Shown: positions 8,001 through 16,620 of the stretch, piece by piece
Layout of the letters: each line of letters starts with the position of its first letter
How positions within the stretch are numbered: the stretch's first letter is position 1
Source of the DNA: Bradyrhizobium tropiciagri
GTDB lineage: Bacteria > Pseudomonadota > Alphaproteobacteria > Rhizobiales > Xanthobacteraceae
NCBI RefSeq assembly: GCF_018130505.1
Contig: NZ_JAFCKH010000003.1
Location: 558,001-622,000 of the forward strand
Reading direction: 5' to 3'
DNA: 64,000 nucleotides
Made by a program: the position numbers and the translations under genes
The notes under the pieces: generated by a model
Database searches by the model: none
Told to the model about the DNA's origin: nothing
The model's input: the letters and a program-made list of their open reading frames with translations, nothing else

Positions 8001-9575
8001 ATGGCGATCTCCGCGAGGGCGCGAGGCCTTACCCGGCGCCAGCTGTTGGTGCGCTCGGCATCGACCGCCGCGCTGGCGGGACTGGGCTCGCTCGCAGGGC
8101 CCCATCTGAGCCGCGCCGCGGACCGGCCCGCGATATCAGGCATTCAATCCGGCGACGTCGCCGGCGACTCCGCGGTGATCTGGGCGCGCACCGACCGCGC
8201 GGCGCGGATGCATGTCGAATGCTCTGCGGTCGAGAGCTTCGCCGCCATCCTGCGCACCGCATCGGCCGACGCGCTGCCCGAACGCGACTTCACCGCAAAA
8301 CTGCTGCTCGATAACCTGCCGCCGGGCCAGGACCTGTTCTACCGTATCCGCTTCGATGACGGTGACGGCGTCGCGGGCGAAACCCGCGTCGGGCATTTCC
8401 GCACCGCGCCGCTCGAGCGGCGCTCGGTCTCGTTCGTGTGGTCCGGCGATGTCGCCGGGCAGGGCTGGGGCATCGATCCCGGGCGCGGCGGCATGCGCAG
8501 CTACCGCACCATGCTGAACGAGCGACCGGATTTCTTCATCCATTCCGGCGATCACATTTATGCCGACTGCACGGTGCCGGCGCAGCAGCCGCTGCCGAAC
8601 GGCGAGGTCTGGCGCAACATCGTCACCGAGCAGAAATCCGTCGTCGCGCACAGCCTCGACGAGTTTCGCGGCAACTACCGCTACAACTGGCTCGACCAGT
8701 ATTTTCGCGCCTTCCATGCGGAGGTGCCGATGTTCGCGCAGTGGGACGATCACGAGGTGGCCGACGACTGGTCGCCGGTCGGCACCGCCGATGCGAGCGG
8801 CTACGATGCCGACGGCAGCTCGCGCCTGGTGGCGCGGGCACGCCGCGCCTTCCACGAATTCATGCCGATGCGGCTGATGCCGGAGCGCGACGGCCGCGTC
8901 TACCGCAAGATCGCCTATGGGCCGCTGCTCGACGTTTTCATGATCGACATGCGCTCCTACCGCGACTCCAGCTGGAACAAGCAGGGAGATCCGGACGACA
9001 CGTTCATTCTCGGCCGCAGCCAGCTCGCCTGGCTGAAGCGCGAACTGGTGGCATCGGATGCGACCTGGAAGGTGATCGCGGCGGATCTGCCGATCGGCCT
9101 CGTCAGCCTCGATGCGGTGGCGCTCGGCGACGGACCGCCGGCGCGGCGCGAGCACGAGATCGCCGATCTCTTGTCGTTCATCAAGCGCGCCGGCATCCGC
9201 AACACGGTGTGGCTCACCGCCGACATGCACTACACCGCGGCGCATCACTACGATCCGAACCGCGCCGTGTTCCAGGATTTCGAGCCGTTCTGGGAATTCG
9301 TCTCCGGCCCGCTGCATGCCGGCACCTGGTCGCCGGGCGCGCTCGACAACACCTTCGGTCCCAAGGCGATGTACCAGAAGGGCTGCTCGGCGGAGCAGGG
9401 CGACAATCTCGCGCCATGCTTCGGCCTGCAATTCTTCGGCCGCGTCGACATCGACGGCAAGAGTGGCGTCATGACGGTGACGCTGAAGGATGTCGACAAC
9501 CACGACCTCTGGTCGGTCGATATCGAGCCGCGGCCGGACGCGCGGCCCGGCCGGATCATGGCGCAGCATATCTGA
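8001..9575 (+). CDS. PhoD-type alkaline phosphatase, Tat-exported
   Basis: The 524-residue protein is a PhoD-family metallo-phosphatase, which removes phosphate from mono- and diesters outside the cytoplasm. A twin-arginine signal is visible (TRRQLL, Arg12-Arg13, then a hydrophobic stretch to the AxA-like site near RAA 40). A short N-terminal beta domain (SGDVAGDSAVIWARTD) is followed by the catalytic domain with GDHIYAD near residue 182, WDDHEVADDW near 248, and LTADMHYTAAHHY near 405, the metal-binding positions. The length is usual for the family. The start ATG follows a gaggg box at a loose distance. The phosphate-starvation (PhoB) regulation known for the family was not seen as a clear Pho box upstream. 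Confidence 0.92.
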   Translation: MAISARARGLTRRQLLVRSASTAALAGLGSLAGPHLSRAADRPAISGIQSGDVAGDSAVIWARTDRAARMHVECSAVESFAAILRTASADALPERDFTAKLLLDNLPPGQDLFYRIRFDDGDGVAGETRVGHFRTAPLERRSVSFVWSGDVAGQGWGIDPGRGGMRSYRTMLNERPDFFIHSGDHIYADCTVPAQQPLPNGEVWRNIVTEQKSVVAHSLDEFRGNYRYNWLDQYFRAFHAEVPMFAQWDDHEVADDWSPVGTADASGYDADGSSRLVARARRAFHEFMPMRLMPERDGRVYRKIAYGPLLDVFMIDMRSYRDSSWNKQGDPDDTFILGRSQLAWLKRELVASDATWKVIAADLPIGLVSLDAVALGDGPPARREHEIADLLSFIKRAGIRNTVWLTADMHYTAAHHYDPNRAVFQDFEPFWEFVSGPLHAGTWSPGALDNTFGPKAMYQKGCSAEQGDNLAPCFGLQFFGRVDIDGKSGVMTVTLKDVDNHDLWSVDIEPRPDARPGRIMAQHI

Positions 9576-9735
9576 ATCCCTTATTTGTCAGGACATCTTG
9601 AGGGCGGGTGCCTTGCCTGAGGGGCCGGTTTCCGGGCACACTGTGGTGCTGGCAGTCCTGCCACTCATTCCCGACAAACGATTTGCTGGCGTGACGTCGT
9701 CGATTTTCCGGCGCCCCACGCGTCAGGAGCTATCC

Positions 9736-10554
9736 ATGGACAATCTGCAGACACAGGGCATCAGCCTGCCCCGCCTTGGCCTCGGCACCTTCCGCATGCA
9801 GGGCGATACCTGCCGCGCGGCGGTCGAGAGCGCGCTCGCCCTCGGCTATCGCCACATCGACACCGCCGAGATGTACGGCAATGAGGAGCCGATTGGCGAG
9901 GGCATCGCCGCATCAAAGGTCGCGCGCAACGACCTGCACGTGACCACCAAGGTGTGGCACGAGAATCTGGCGCCGGATGCGATCCGCCGTGCGTTCGACG
10001 CCAGCCTGAAGAAGCTGCGGCTCGATCACGTCGATCTCTATCTGGTGCACTGGCCGTCGCGCGACATGAATCTGCCGGCGGTGTTCGAGACGCTGATGCG
10101 GCTGAAGCAGGAGGGGCGCACCCGCGCGATCGGGGTCGCCAATTTCACCACCGCTTTGCTGAAGACCGTGGTCGAGGACATCAAGGCGCCGATCGCCTGC
10201 AACCAGATCGAATACCACGCGATGCTGGACCAGACGCCGGTGCGCAAATATCTCGCGGCGAAATCGATCCCGCTGGTGGCCTATTGCCCGCTGGCGCAGG
10301 GTCGTTTCGCCACCGACGAAACGCTGGCGGCGATCGGCAGGAAGCACGATGCGACGGCGGCGCAGGTCGCGCTGCGATGGCTGCTCGAGCAGGACGGCGT
10401 TGCGGCGATCCCGAAGGCTTCACGCGGCGAGAGCCAGAAGGCCAATCTCGATGCGCTGAAGGTCAAGCTCGATGACGACGACCGCAAGGCGATCGCCGCG
10501 CTGCGCAAGGACATGCGTTGCGTCAATCCGGGCTTCGCGCCGGCGTGGGATTGA
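9736..10554 (+). CDS. Aldo/keto reductase
   Basis: The 272-residue protein is an NADPH-dependent aldo/keto reductase of the 2,5-diketo-D-gluconate reductase type (AKR5-like). The catalytic tetrad is present: Asp42, Tyr47 (DTAEMYGNE), Lys72 (TKVW) and His105 (LVHWP). GVANFTTALL and the C-terminal AIPKAS motif that binds the cofactor 2'-phosphate are also present. The start is the ATG at 9736, which has a GGAG box 8 bases upstream; in-frame sequence further upstream to 9490 overlaps the phosphatase gene and is not protein-like. The substrate is likely a small aldehyde or keto-sugar. It stands alone between the phosphatase and a repeat element. Confidence 0.93.
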   Translation: MDNLQTQGISLPRLGLGTFRMQGDTCRAAVESALALGYRHIDTAEMYGNEEPIGEGIAASKVARNDLHVTTKVWHENLAPDAIRRAFDASLKKLRLDHVDLYLVHWPSRDMNLPAVFETLMRLKQEGRTRAIGVANFTTALLKTVVEDIKAPIACNQIEYHAMLDQTPVRKYLAAKSIPLVAYCPLAQGRFATDETLAAIGRKHDATAAQVALRWLLEQDGVAAIPKASRGESQKANLDALKVKLDDDDRKAIAALRKDMRCVNPGFAPAWD

Positions 10555-10565
10555 TTGGCAGGTCT

Positions 10566-10653
10566 CGTAGGGTGGGCAAAGCGAAGCGTGCCCACCTTCA
10601 CGAGCACAGCGTGGATGGTGGGCACGTCGCTACGCTCCTTTGCCCACCCTACG
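10566..10653. repeat. Inverted repeat, family C (cgtagggtgggcaaa)
   Basis: Outer arms 10566-10580 and 10639-10653 match perfectly over 15 bases (cgtagggtgggcaaa / tttgcccaccctacg). Inner arms 10587-10596 and 10617-10626 (cgtgcccacc / ggtgggcacg) match over 10. This is a dispersed intergenic element just after the aldo/keto reductase. Confidence 0.85.
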
Positions 10654-10680
10654 AAGCGTCTACTGCGACACCGCAAAGAA

Positions 10681-10702
10681 AATGGCTCCGTGAGGAGCCA
10701 TT
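10681..10702 (-). terminator. Intrinsic terminator of the His-rich protein gene
   Basis: A 9-base stem (aatggctcc at 10681-10689, ggagccatt at 10694-10702) with a 4-base loop is followed, on the minus strand, by ttttcttt. It lies 28 bases past the stop of the leftward gene 10730-10957. Confidence 0.85.
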
Positions 10703-10729
10703 CCCTTGTGTCGGTCTCGCTTATTGATC

Positions 10730-10957
10730 TCAGTAGCGATGCGACCGCTTGATCACCACGGTGCGATCGCCATGGCCATGATGCCAGCCACGGTGCCAGC
10801 CGCGATCATGGCGCATCGAACCATACGCGCCGTAGCCGCGATCCCAGTGATGATGGTGGCCGCCACGCTTGATCACGACGGTCTCGGCGCTCGCGATCGA
10901 CGGAACTGCCACCGCAAGCGCGCCGATCGCCGCAATCATCAATCCAAACTTCTTCAT
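10730..10957 (-). CDS. Histidine-rich secreted mini-protein
   Basis: The 75-residue protein has a Sec signal peptide (MKKFGLMIAAIGALAVAVP..ASA, cleavage near residue 24). The mature 50 residues are rich in His, Gly, Arg and Trp (GGHHHHWDRGYG, HRGWHHGHGD). The short element TVVIKR occurs twice, at the start of the mature part and near the C-terminus (RTVVIKRSHRY). It should be a small, very basic periplasmic protein that could bind transition metals. The ATG at 10957 has a perfect AGGAGG 6 bases upstream. It has its own terminator (10681-10702) and an ECF-type promoter (10986-11010). No characterised family is recognised. Confidence 0.85.
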   Translation of the reverse strand: MKKFGLMIAAIGALAVAVPSIASAETVVIKRGGHHHHWDRGYGAYGSMRHDRGWHRGWHHGHGDRTVVIKRSHRY

Positions 10958-10985
10958 CTCGTCCTCCTCAATTGAGCGAGGAGAA

Positions 10986-11010
10986 AACAGCGCGGACAGC
11001 GAAACGTTCC
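10986..11010 (-). promoter_or_regulatory. ECF/EcfG-type promoter of the His-rich protein gene
   Basis: On the minus strand GGAAC (11006-11010 on plus as gttcc) is followed by 16 bases and TGTT (10986-10989 on plus as aaca). This fits the general-stress-response promoter pattern GGAAC-N16-cGTT with one change. The start codon at 10957 is about 28 bases further, with AGGAGG between, so position and spacing both make sense. Confidence 0.6.
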
Positions 11011-11198
11011 TGCGGGAACGCAGGAGTTTTCTGAACAGCTGTTCAGCAAGCATGTTCGTCGCGTGTTGCGTTGCGTCACCGGCTGTCCATGCGGGCCGAC
11101 ATCGTCGAGGCCAACGATTTCCCCGTATCGACACGGCTTGCCTAACTACCGCACCCGACGCATCATCCCGCCATAAAAACAATGTTGGGGGCATTGCC

Positions 11199-12491
11199 AT
11201 GGGTGGATTCTCGGGCGGATTCTCGCGCCGCGATTTTCTGACGATGACCGGATCAGCGGCCGCTGCCGCGATCGCGGGACCGGCCGGCGCCGCGATGGGG
11301 CCGAACGACAAGTTCGATCTCGTCATCAAGGGCGGCGACGTGATCGATCCGAGCCAGTCGCTGCGCGGCAAGCGCGATATCGGCATCCGTTGGGGCTTGA
11401 TCGAGGCCATCGACGACGAGATCCCGGCCGCGCGCGCGGCGAAGACCATCGACGCGTCGGGCAAGCTCGTGATGCCCGGCCTCGTCGACCTGCACTGCCA
11501 TGTCTATCCCTACGGCTCGGCGATCGGCATTCCCGCCGACGAACTGGTGCAATTCCAGGGCACCACCACCGTGGTCTCGGCGGGCGATGCCGGCGTCAAC
11601 AACCTCGCGGCGCTGCGGCGCTACATCGTGGCGCAGTCGCGGGCGCGGATCTACGCCTTCGTCCACATCGCCAATAACGGCCTGTCGGCGTTCCCGGTGG
11701 CCGAGCTCTACAACATCGACAACGCCCAGGTCGAAGCCTGCGCGATGGCGCTGGCCGAAAACCCGGACTTCCTGATCGGCGTCAAGGTGCGGATGTCCGA
11801 GAACGTGATCTTCAAGCACGGGCTCGAGCCGCTGAAGCGCGGCATCCAGGCCTGCGAGATGTGCGGCTGGCCGGCGCGGATGATGGTGCATATCGGCGGC
11901 GTCGAGACCAGGGAGCTGATGAGCGACATCCTCGATCTGCTGCGGCCGGGCGATATCCTCACCCACGCCTATTCCGGCGCGCCGAACGCTGCGGGTGCTT
12001 TCACCAACATCGTGCAGGAGGGCCGGCTGCTGCCGGCGGCGCTCGAGGCCAAGCAGCGCGGCGTGCTGTTCGACGTCGGCCATGGCGGCGGCAGCTTCGA
12101 TTTCACCGTGGCCGAAGTCGCGATCCCCGGCGGCTGCACGCCGGATACCATCTCCTCCGACATCCACGTGTTCTCCGGCAATTCACCAGGCATGCCGTTC
12201 CTGCCCAACGTGATGAGCAAGTTCCTGGCGATGGGCTCCTCGCTGGAGCAGGTGGTGGCGATGGCGACCTCGGGCCCGGCGCGGATCATCAACCGGGCGC
12301 CCAAGATCGGCACGCTGCAGCGCGGCGCGCCCGGCGACGTCGCGATCATGGACCTCGTCGAAGGCCCGGTCTCCTTCGTCGACACCCGCAACAACAAGCG
12401 CGACGGCAATCTGTTGCTGAAGCCGGTGCAGACCGTGGTCAACGGCGTGCCGTTCGGCCGGCCGTATCAATCGCCGTTCGCGGTGAGGTAG
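11199..12491 (+). CDS. Tat-exported amidohydrolase/deacetylase-family metal hydrolase
   Basis: The 430-residue protein belongs to the amidohydrolase superfamily, close to the D-aminoacylase/dihydroorotase-like 'amidohydrolase/deacetylase' group. A Tat signal is present (FSRRDFLTM, Arg10-Arg11, then an Ala-rich h-region ending AGAA). Metal ligands visible are His99 and His101 (LHCH), the likely carboxylated Lys196 (GVKVRM), His231 (MMVHIGG), a His in LTHAYSG, and Asp321 (SSDIH). The substrate is unknown. Its start, ATG at 11199, is near a G-rich box (ttggggg). The gene stands alone; on its 5' side a 241-base gap is shared with the divergent His-rich gene. Confidence 0.88.
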   Translation: MGGFSGGFSRRDFLTMTGSAAAAAIAGPAGAAMGPNDKFDLVIKGGDVIDPSQSLRGKRDIGIRWGLIEAIDDEIPAARAAKTIDASGKLVMPGLVDLHCHVYPYGSAIGIPADELVQFQGTTTVVSAGDAGVNNLAALRRYIVAQSRARIYAFVHIANNGLSAFPVAELYNIDNAQVEACAMALAENPDFLIGVKVRMSENVIFKHGLEPLKRGIQACEMCGWPARMMVHIGGVETRELMSDILDLLRPGDILTHAYSGAPNAAGAFTNIVQEGRLLPAALEAKQRGVLFDVGHGGGSFDFTVAEVAIPGGCTPDTISSDIHVFSGNSPGMPFLPNVMSKFLAMGSSLEQVVAMATSGPARIINRAPKIGTLQRGAPGDVAIMDLVEGPVSFVDTRNNKRDGNLLLKPVQTVVNGVPFGRPYQSPFAVR

Positions 12492-12510
12492 GGCGAGGCA
12501 GTCTCTCAAA

Positions 12511-12717
12511 CCTTCTCCCCTCGTGGGACAAGGTGGCCACAGGCGGCCTACGGCCGGCCGTTCAAACAGGACGCCGATGCGCTGCATCGGCTATGCGAAG
12601 TCCGCGACGGATGAGGGGTATCTGTCCACGAACACAGAACGACGTATGCGGAGAGATACCCCTCACCCGGATTGCGTCTGGCGATGCAATCCGACCTCTC
12701 CCACAAGGGGAGAGGTG
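12511..12717. repeat. Inverted repeat element, family I
   Basis: The gap after the amidohydrolase contains a nested inverted repeat: inner arms gaggggtatct (12613-12623) and agatacccctc (12654-12664) match perfectly, and the outer parts around 12511 (ctcccctcgtggga) and 12700 (tctcccacaaggggag) match imperfectly. The element resembles the dispersed 'ctctcccc' repeats found near gene ends in this group. No gene is seen here. Confidence 0.65.
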
Positions 12718-12751
12718 CACTGCCGCTGCGGCTACAAAGGCAACACTGTGA

Positions 12752-13990
12752 TCAGCCGCGCTTCTCCACATTGCTGCTGCGCGCGGGCACGCCGAACTCC
12801 TTGCGGCAGACCTCGGCGAGAACAGCGACGCCCTCGCGGATCTGCTCGTGCGAGGGGCTGGCGAAGCAGAGCCGCAGCCGGCAACCTGAGTGCGCCTTGC
12901 TGGTCGACCATTCCGGCCCCGGATTGATCGAGACCCCGGCGGCCAGCGCCGCCTGATACAGCTTCATGGTGTCGACATGGTCGGGCAGCTTGACCCAGAG
13001 GAAGATGCCGCCCTTCGGCGCCTCGAACTCGGCGGCGGTGCCGAACTGCTCGTTCAGCGCCTCCATCAGCGTGTCGAGCTTGGCGCGCAGGCCCCTGGTC
13101 AGCCGCGGCACGTGGGTGGCAAAATGCGGCGCGCAATATTCCGACAGCACCATCTGCTCCAGCGCGCCGGAGCCGGCGTCGGTCTTCAGCGACAGCATCC
13201 GCGACATCATCTCCCAGGGCGCGACGATGAAGCCGACGCGCAGCGCGGGGGCGATCGATTTCGAGAACGAGCCGATATGGATCACGCCGCCATGCTGGCT
13301 CATGGCGTAGATCGCGGGCGGCCGCTCGCCGTTCCAGATCAAATCGGCGTAGCAATCGTCCTCGAAGATCGGCACGCCGTAGTCCTTCGAGAGCTTCAGC
13401 ATCTCGGCGCGCCGGTTCTCGGGCAGGATCGATCCGGTCGGGTTCTGCACCGTCGGGATGGTGTAGATATATTTCGGCGTGATGCCGCGCTTCTTGTGGT
13501 CGGCGAGTGCCGCGGCCAGCGCGTCGATCCGGATGCCCTCGCCATCAAGGGGAATGCCGACCGCGTTGACGCCGAGCCGGGTCAGGCGGTTCAGCGAACC
13601 CTGATAGGTCTCCTGCTCGATCAGCACGGTGTCGCCCTTGGCGAGCAGGGTATGGTTGACGAGGTCGAGCGCCTGCAGCGAGCCGGAGACGATCATGATC
13701 TCGTCCGGCGTGCAGGCGATGCCGGCGTCGCGCTTCAGCTTTTTGGTGAGGAATTCGCGCAGCGGCAGATAGCCCTGCGGGCCGTGGGCGAGGTTGTAGG
13801 TCGCCAGATTCCGGCCCTCGCGCTTCAGCACGTTGTTGACCGCTTCCAGCAGCCCGTCGACCGGCACCTGGTCCGGATCGTTGTTGCCGCCGACGAAGCT
13901 GTATTTGGCGAGCCCGGTCCACCGCGCGGCCGGCGCGGGCAGGCCGGCCGGGAGCAGGGGTGAAAAATCGAACTGGGCTGAGGTGGACAT
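12752..13990 (-). CDS. PLP-dependent aminotransferase (2-aminoadipate transaminase-like)
   Basis: The 412-residue protein is a fold-type I aminotransferase of class I/II, in the group that includes LysN and the aminotransferase half of MocR regulators, but without a GntR DNA-binding domain. Visible features are NPTG at 183-186, Asp212 and Tyr214 in EDDCYAD (PLP ring contacts), the Schiff-base Lys244 in SFSKSIAP, and the C-terminal CRLRLCF motif with the substrate-carboxylate Arg. It probably acts on an aromatic or long aliphatic amino acid, unknown which. It is the second gene of a leftward pair after the DUF3124 protein, separated by 59 bases. Confidence 0.92.
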   Translation of the reverse strand: MSTSAQFDFSPLLPAGLPAPAARWTGLAKYSFVGGNNDPDQVPVDGLLEAVNNVLKREGRNLATYNLAHGPQGYLPLREFLTKKLKRDAGIACTPDEIMIVSGSLQALDLVNHTLLAKGDTVLIEQETYQGSLNRLTRLGVNAVGIPLDGEGIRIDALAAALADHKKRGITPKYIYTIPTVQNPTGSILPENRRAEMLKLSKDYGVPIFEDDCYADLIWNGERPPAIYAMSQHGGVIHIGSFSKSIAPALRVGFIVAPWEMMSRMLSLKTDAGSGALEQMVLSEYCAPHFATHVPRLTRGLRAKLDTLMEALNEQFGTAAEFEAPKGGIFLWVKLPDHVDTMKLYQAALAAGVSINPGPEWSTSKAHSGCRLRLCFASPSHEQIREGVAVLAEVCRKEFGVPARSSNVEKRG

Positions 13991-14049
13991 GGCTGTTTCG
14001 CTCCCGTGTTGTTGTCATTGGGAAGGCCATTGGCGGCCCGCCCTGAAAG

Positions 14050-14592
14050 TCAGTTCTTGCCGAGCAGCCTGATCGGCCGGCCCTGGGTGATGAAGGCATA
14101 GTGCCCGGGGCCGACGCTGCCGACCATCAGGGCCTCGGTCACCGGTTCCGCGATTTCGCCGGCGGCGGCCCAGTCGACCACGAAATTGGCGCCGGTGCCG
14201 CCCCGGACATCGGACGTGGCGATCGAGACCTCGACGGTCGCGAACGGTTTTAGCGCGACCGGCGATTTGAGGTAGCTCTCCACCATCTTGCCTGCTGTGT
14301 CGAAATAGGCGATCCGCTTCAGGACGAGCGGCTTGGTTTCCGAGGTGTTGTGCACGCTCAGCGTCACCGAGAAATCGGCCCTCAGCTTGCCCTGGCTCAT
14401 CGACACGCTGGAATAGACCGGCACGTAGAATGAGCCGGAGGTGGCGAGATTCTCCGCCGGCACCGCGGTCAGCGAATTTGCGAAATTTTGCTCAATACTT
14501 CCGGCGGCTTGCGCTAAAGCCCCGTCCATGCGCACGGTGAGCAGGCAAGCGAGAATCGCCAGAAAAAAGCCGCCTGCGCGGATGTGACACAT
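14050..14592 (-). CDS. DUF3124 exported protein
   Basis: The predicted protein is 180 residues with an N-terminal hydrophobic signal (GGFFLAILACLL) followed by a domain matching DUF3124: FYVPVYSSV, LSVHNTS, IAYFDTAGKMV, GGTGANFVVDW and GPGHYAFITQGRPI. Function of the family is not known; proteins are predicted to be periplasmic with a beta-sandwich form. I placed the start at the ATG at 14592; an ATG at 14634 further upstream in frame is possible. It is divergent from the Kef-type antiporter, with a 74-base gap or less. Confidence 0.82.
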   Translation of the reverse strand: MCHIRAGGFFLAILACLLTVRMDGALAQAAGSIEQNFANSLTAVPAENLATSGSFYVPVYSSVSMSQGKLRADFSVTLSVHNTSETKPLVLKRIAYFDTAGKMVESYLKSPVALKPFATVEVSIATSDVRGGTGANFVVDWAAAGEIAEPVTEALMVGSVGPGHYAFITQGRPIRLLGKN

Positions 14593-14633
14593 TGCTTGAT
14601 TGATCCTCACGCCCGGCCCTCTAGGTTGCGGCA

Positions 14634-14665
14634 ACAGGAAGTCTTGGCGACAGGAAGTCTTGGCG
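14634..14665 (+). repeat. Tandem 16-base duplication containing the ribosome binding site
   Basis: The 16-base unit acaggaagtcttggcg occurs twice in tandem (14634-14649, 14650-14665), ending one base before the antiporter start codon. Each copy holds an AGGAAG box; the second lies 9 bases from the ATG at 14667. Duplication gives a second potential Shine-Dalgarno site. Confidence 0.85.
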
Positions 14666-14666
14666 C

Positions 14667-16400
14667 ATGCATGAACTGATTCGCGATATTACCCTCTGTA
14701 TCCTGTTTGCCTGGGGCATCGGGCTATTGGCCCATTTCTCCCGGCAGCCGCTGATCCTCGCCTACCTTATCGCCGGGTTTTTCATTGGTCCATTCGGCAT
14801 GGGCTGGGTCAAGTCCCAGGAGTCGATCAGCGTCATCTCCGAACTCGGCCTGATCTTCATGCTGTTCATGATCGGGCTCGAGATCGACCTGAAGAAGATC
14901 GTCCGGGCCGGCAAGGTGATCCTGTTCGCGGGCGCCGGCCAGCTGCTCGGCGGCTGCGTGATCGGGGCGCTGTTCTTCGCCGCGATCGGGCTTTCGCTCG
15001 GCGGCGGCAAGTTCGATGCGATCTATCTCTGCGTCGCCTGCGCGCTGTCCTCGACCGTCATCATCGTCAAGGTGCTCTACGAGAAGCGCGAGCTCGACAC
15101 GCTGCCGGGCCGCATCACGCTCGGCATCCTGGTGCTGCAGGACATCTTCGCGATCCTGTTCCTGGCGGTGCAGCCGAGCCTCGACAATCTGCAGATCAGC
15201 GTCGTGCTGGTGTCGATCGCCCGCGTCGCGGTGCTGGTCGCAACTGCCCTGGTGCTGAGCCGCTACGTGCTGCCGAAGCTGTTCCATCAGATCGCGCGCC
15301 GGCCGGAACTGGTGCTGCTCGGCGCGCTGGCCTGGTGCTTCCTGATCGGCGAGATCGCGGAAAGGCTGCATCTGTCGCGCGAGATGGGCTCGCTGGTCGC
15401 CGGGGTCTCGCTGTCGACCTTCCCCTATGCGCTCGACGTCACTGCGAAGGTGACGACGCTGCGGGATTTCTTCATCACCCTGTTCTTCGTCGCGCTCGGC
15501 ATGACCATCCCGATTCCGGGCCTGTCGGTGATCAAGCTCGCGCTGATCATCGCGGCGTTCACGGTGGTGAGCCGGCTGCTGACCACCTTCACGCCGCTCT
15601 ATCTGATGAAGCAGGGCCTGCGCGCCAGCCTGCTGCCGGCGATCAACCTCGCGCAGATCTCCGAGTTCTCGCTGGTGGTGATCCAGACCGGAACCGCCGC
15701 TAACCACATCGCGACCGAGACCGCGAGCGCGGCCTCGTTCGCCTTCGTGGTGCTGGCGGTGCTCTCGACCTTCGCGATGGGGCGCAGCGACCAGATCGTG
15801 CGCGGCCTGATCGGCCCGCTGAAGCGGATCGGCCTGCGCGACCTCGACCACGGCCAGGACGGCGGCAAGGGCGAGGGGCACGAGGAAGGCCATGGCGAGA
15901 TCAGGCGCATCGTCATCCTCGGCTTCTTCCGCGCGGCGAGCGCGTTGCTCAGCCAGATCGAGCGGCAGAATGAGTCGCTGCTGGAGCAGATCAGCGTGAT
16001 CGACTTCAACCCGCTGGTGTTCCGCACGCTGTCGGATCGCGGCCTGCACGTGATCTACGGCGACATCAGCAATGTCGACACCCTGGTCCATGCCGGCATC
16101 GGCAAGGCCGAGATCATCATCCTGAGCGTGCCGGATTTCCTCTTGGTCGGCGCCGACAACGAGAAGCTGGTGCGCCACGTCCGCGCCCTCAACCCGACCG
16201 CGAAGGTCGTCGCCACCGCCGACCTGTTGGCCGACGTCAACGACCTCTACGATGCCGGCGCCGACTACGTCACGGTGACCCGGCTCAGCGACGCCGGCGA
16301 GCTCTACACCGTGATCGAAGCCGCGGACGCGGGCCTGCTCGACGACAAGCGCGCCGAGATGGATGCCCGGCTCAGCGACCGCCGCGAGGTGCTGCCGTAG
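14667..16400 (+). CDS. Kef/CPA2-type monovalent cation:proton antiporter
   Basis: The 577-residue inner-membrane protein exchanges K+ or Na+ for protons. Residues about 1-385 form a 12-13 helix CPA2 exchanger domain (LAHFSRQPLILAYLIAGFFIGP at the start; MLFMIGLEIDLKKI; SSTVIIVKVLYEK; FFVALGMTIPIPG). A charged linker rich in Gly, His and Glu (DGGKGEGHEEGHGEI, about 395-412) is followed by a TrkA-N-like Rossmann domain (RRIVILGFFRAASALL... VIDFNP... VIYGDISN) that is expected to regulate gating through nucleotides. The Rossmann glycine motif is unusual (GFFRAAS rather than GxGxxG), so nucleotide binding may be altered. The His/Glu-rich linker could bind a metal. A duplicated ribosome-binding sequence precedes the start. 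Confidence 0.93.
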   Translation: MHELIRDITLCILFAWGIGLLAHFSRQPLILAYLIAGFFIGPFGMGWVKSQESISVISELGLIFMLFMIGLEIDLKKIVRAGKVILFAGAGQLLGGCVIGALFFAAIGLSLGGGKFDAIYLCVACALSSTVIIVKVLYEKRELDTLPGRITLGILVLQDIFAILFLAVQPSLDNLQISVVLVSIARVAVLVATALVLSRYVLPKLFHQIARRPELVLLGALAWCFLIGEIAERLHLSREMGSLVAGVSLSTFPYALDVTAKVTTLRDFFITLFFVALGMTIPIPGLSVIKLALIIAAFTVVSRLLTTFTPLYLMKQGLRASLLPAINLAQISEFSLVVIQTGTAANHIATETASAASFAFVVLAVLSTFAMGRSDQIVRGLIGPLKRIGLRDLDHGQDGGKGEGHEEGHGEIRRIVILGFFRAASALLSQIERQNESLLEQISVIDFNPLVFRTLSDRGLHVIYGDISNVDTLVHAGIGKAEIIILSVPDFLLVGADNEKLVRHVRALNPTAKVVATADLLADVNDLYDAGADYVTVTRLSDAGELYTVIEAADAGLLDDKRAEMDARLSDRREVLP

Positions 16401-16414
16401 CGGCTTGCACAGCT

Positions 16415-16500
16415 GCGTAGCCCGGATGCAGCGAAGCGAAATCCGGGACCGTACACGCGGAAATATACCCGGATTACGCTGCGCTCCATCCGGGCTACGC
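16415..16500. repeat. Inverted repeat, family D (gtagcccggatg)
   Basis: Ends gcgtagcccggatg (16415-16428) and catccgggctacgc (16487-16500) are exact inverted repeats, with further pairing inside (gcgaagcgaaatccggg / cccggattacgctgcgc, imperfect). It lies 15 bases after the antiporter stop. A second copy is at 21230-21319. Confidence 0.88.
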
Positions 16501-16620
16501 GCCGGTGCCGGCGGCCGCTCTGGCATACCTGGCCGATGCATGGCGGGTTGCATAATGATACTGGCGCGCGGTTCGGAACCCGGCTAATCCACTGGCTGCA
16601 ATCAGCGAGATATCAGGACA

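Noticed and set aside
16501-16620. FMN riboswitch before ribB
   Set aside because: The gap is only 120 bases and I could not find the conserved agggGCAgGGTGAAATTCC-like core.
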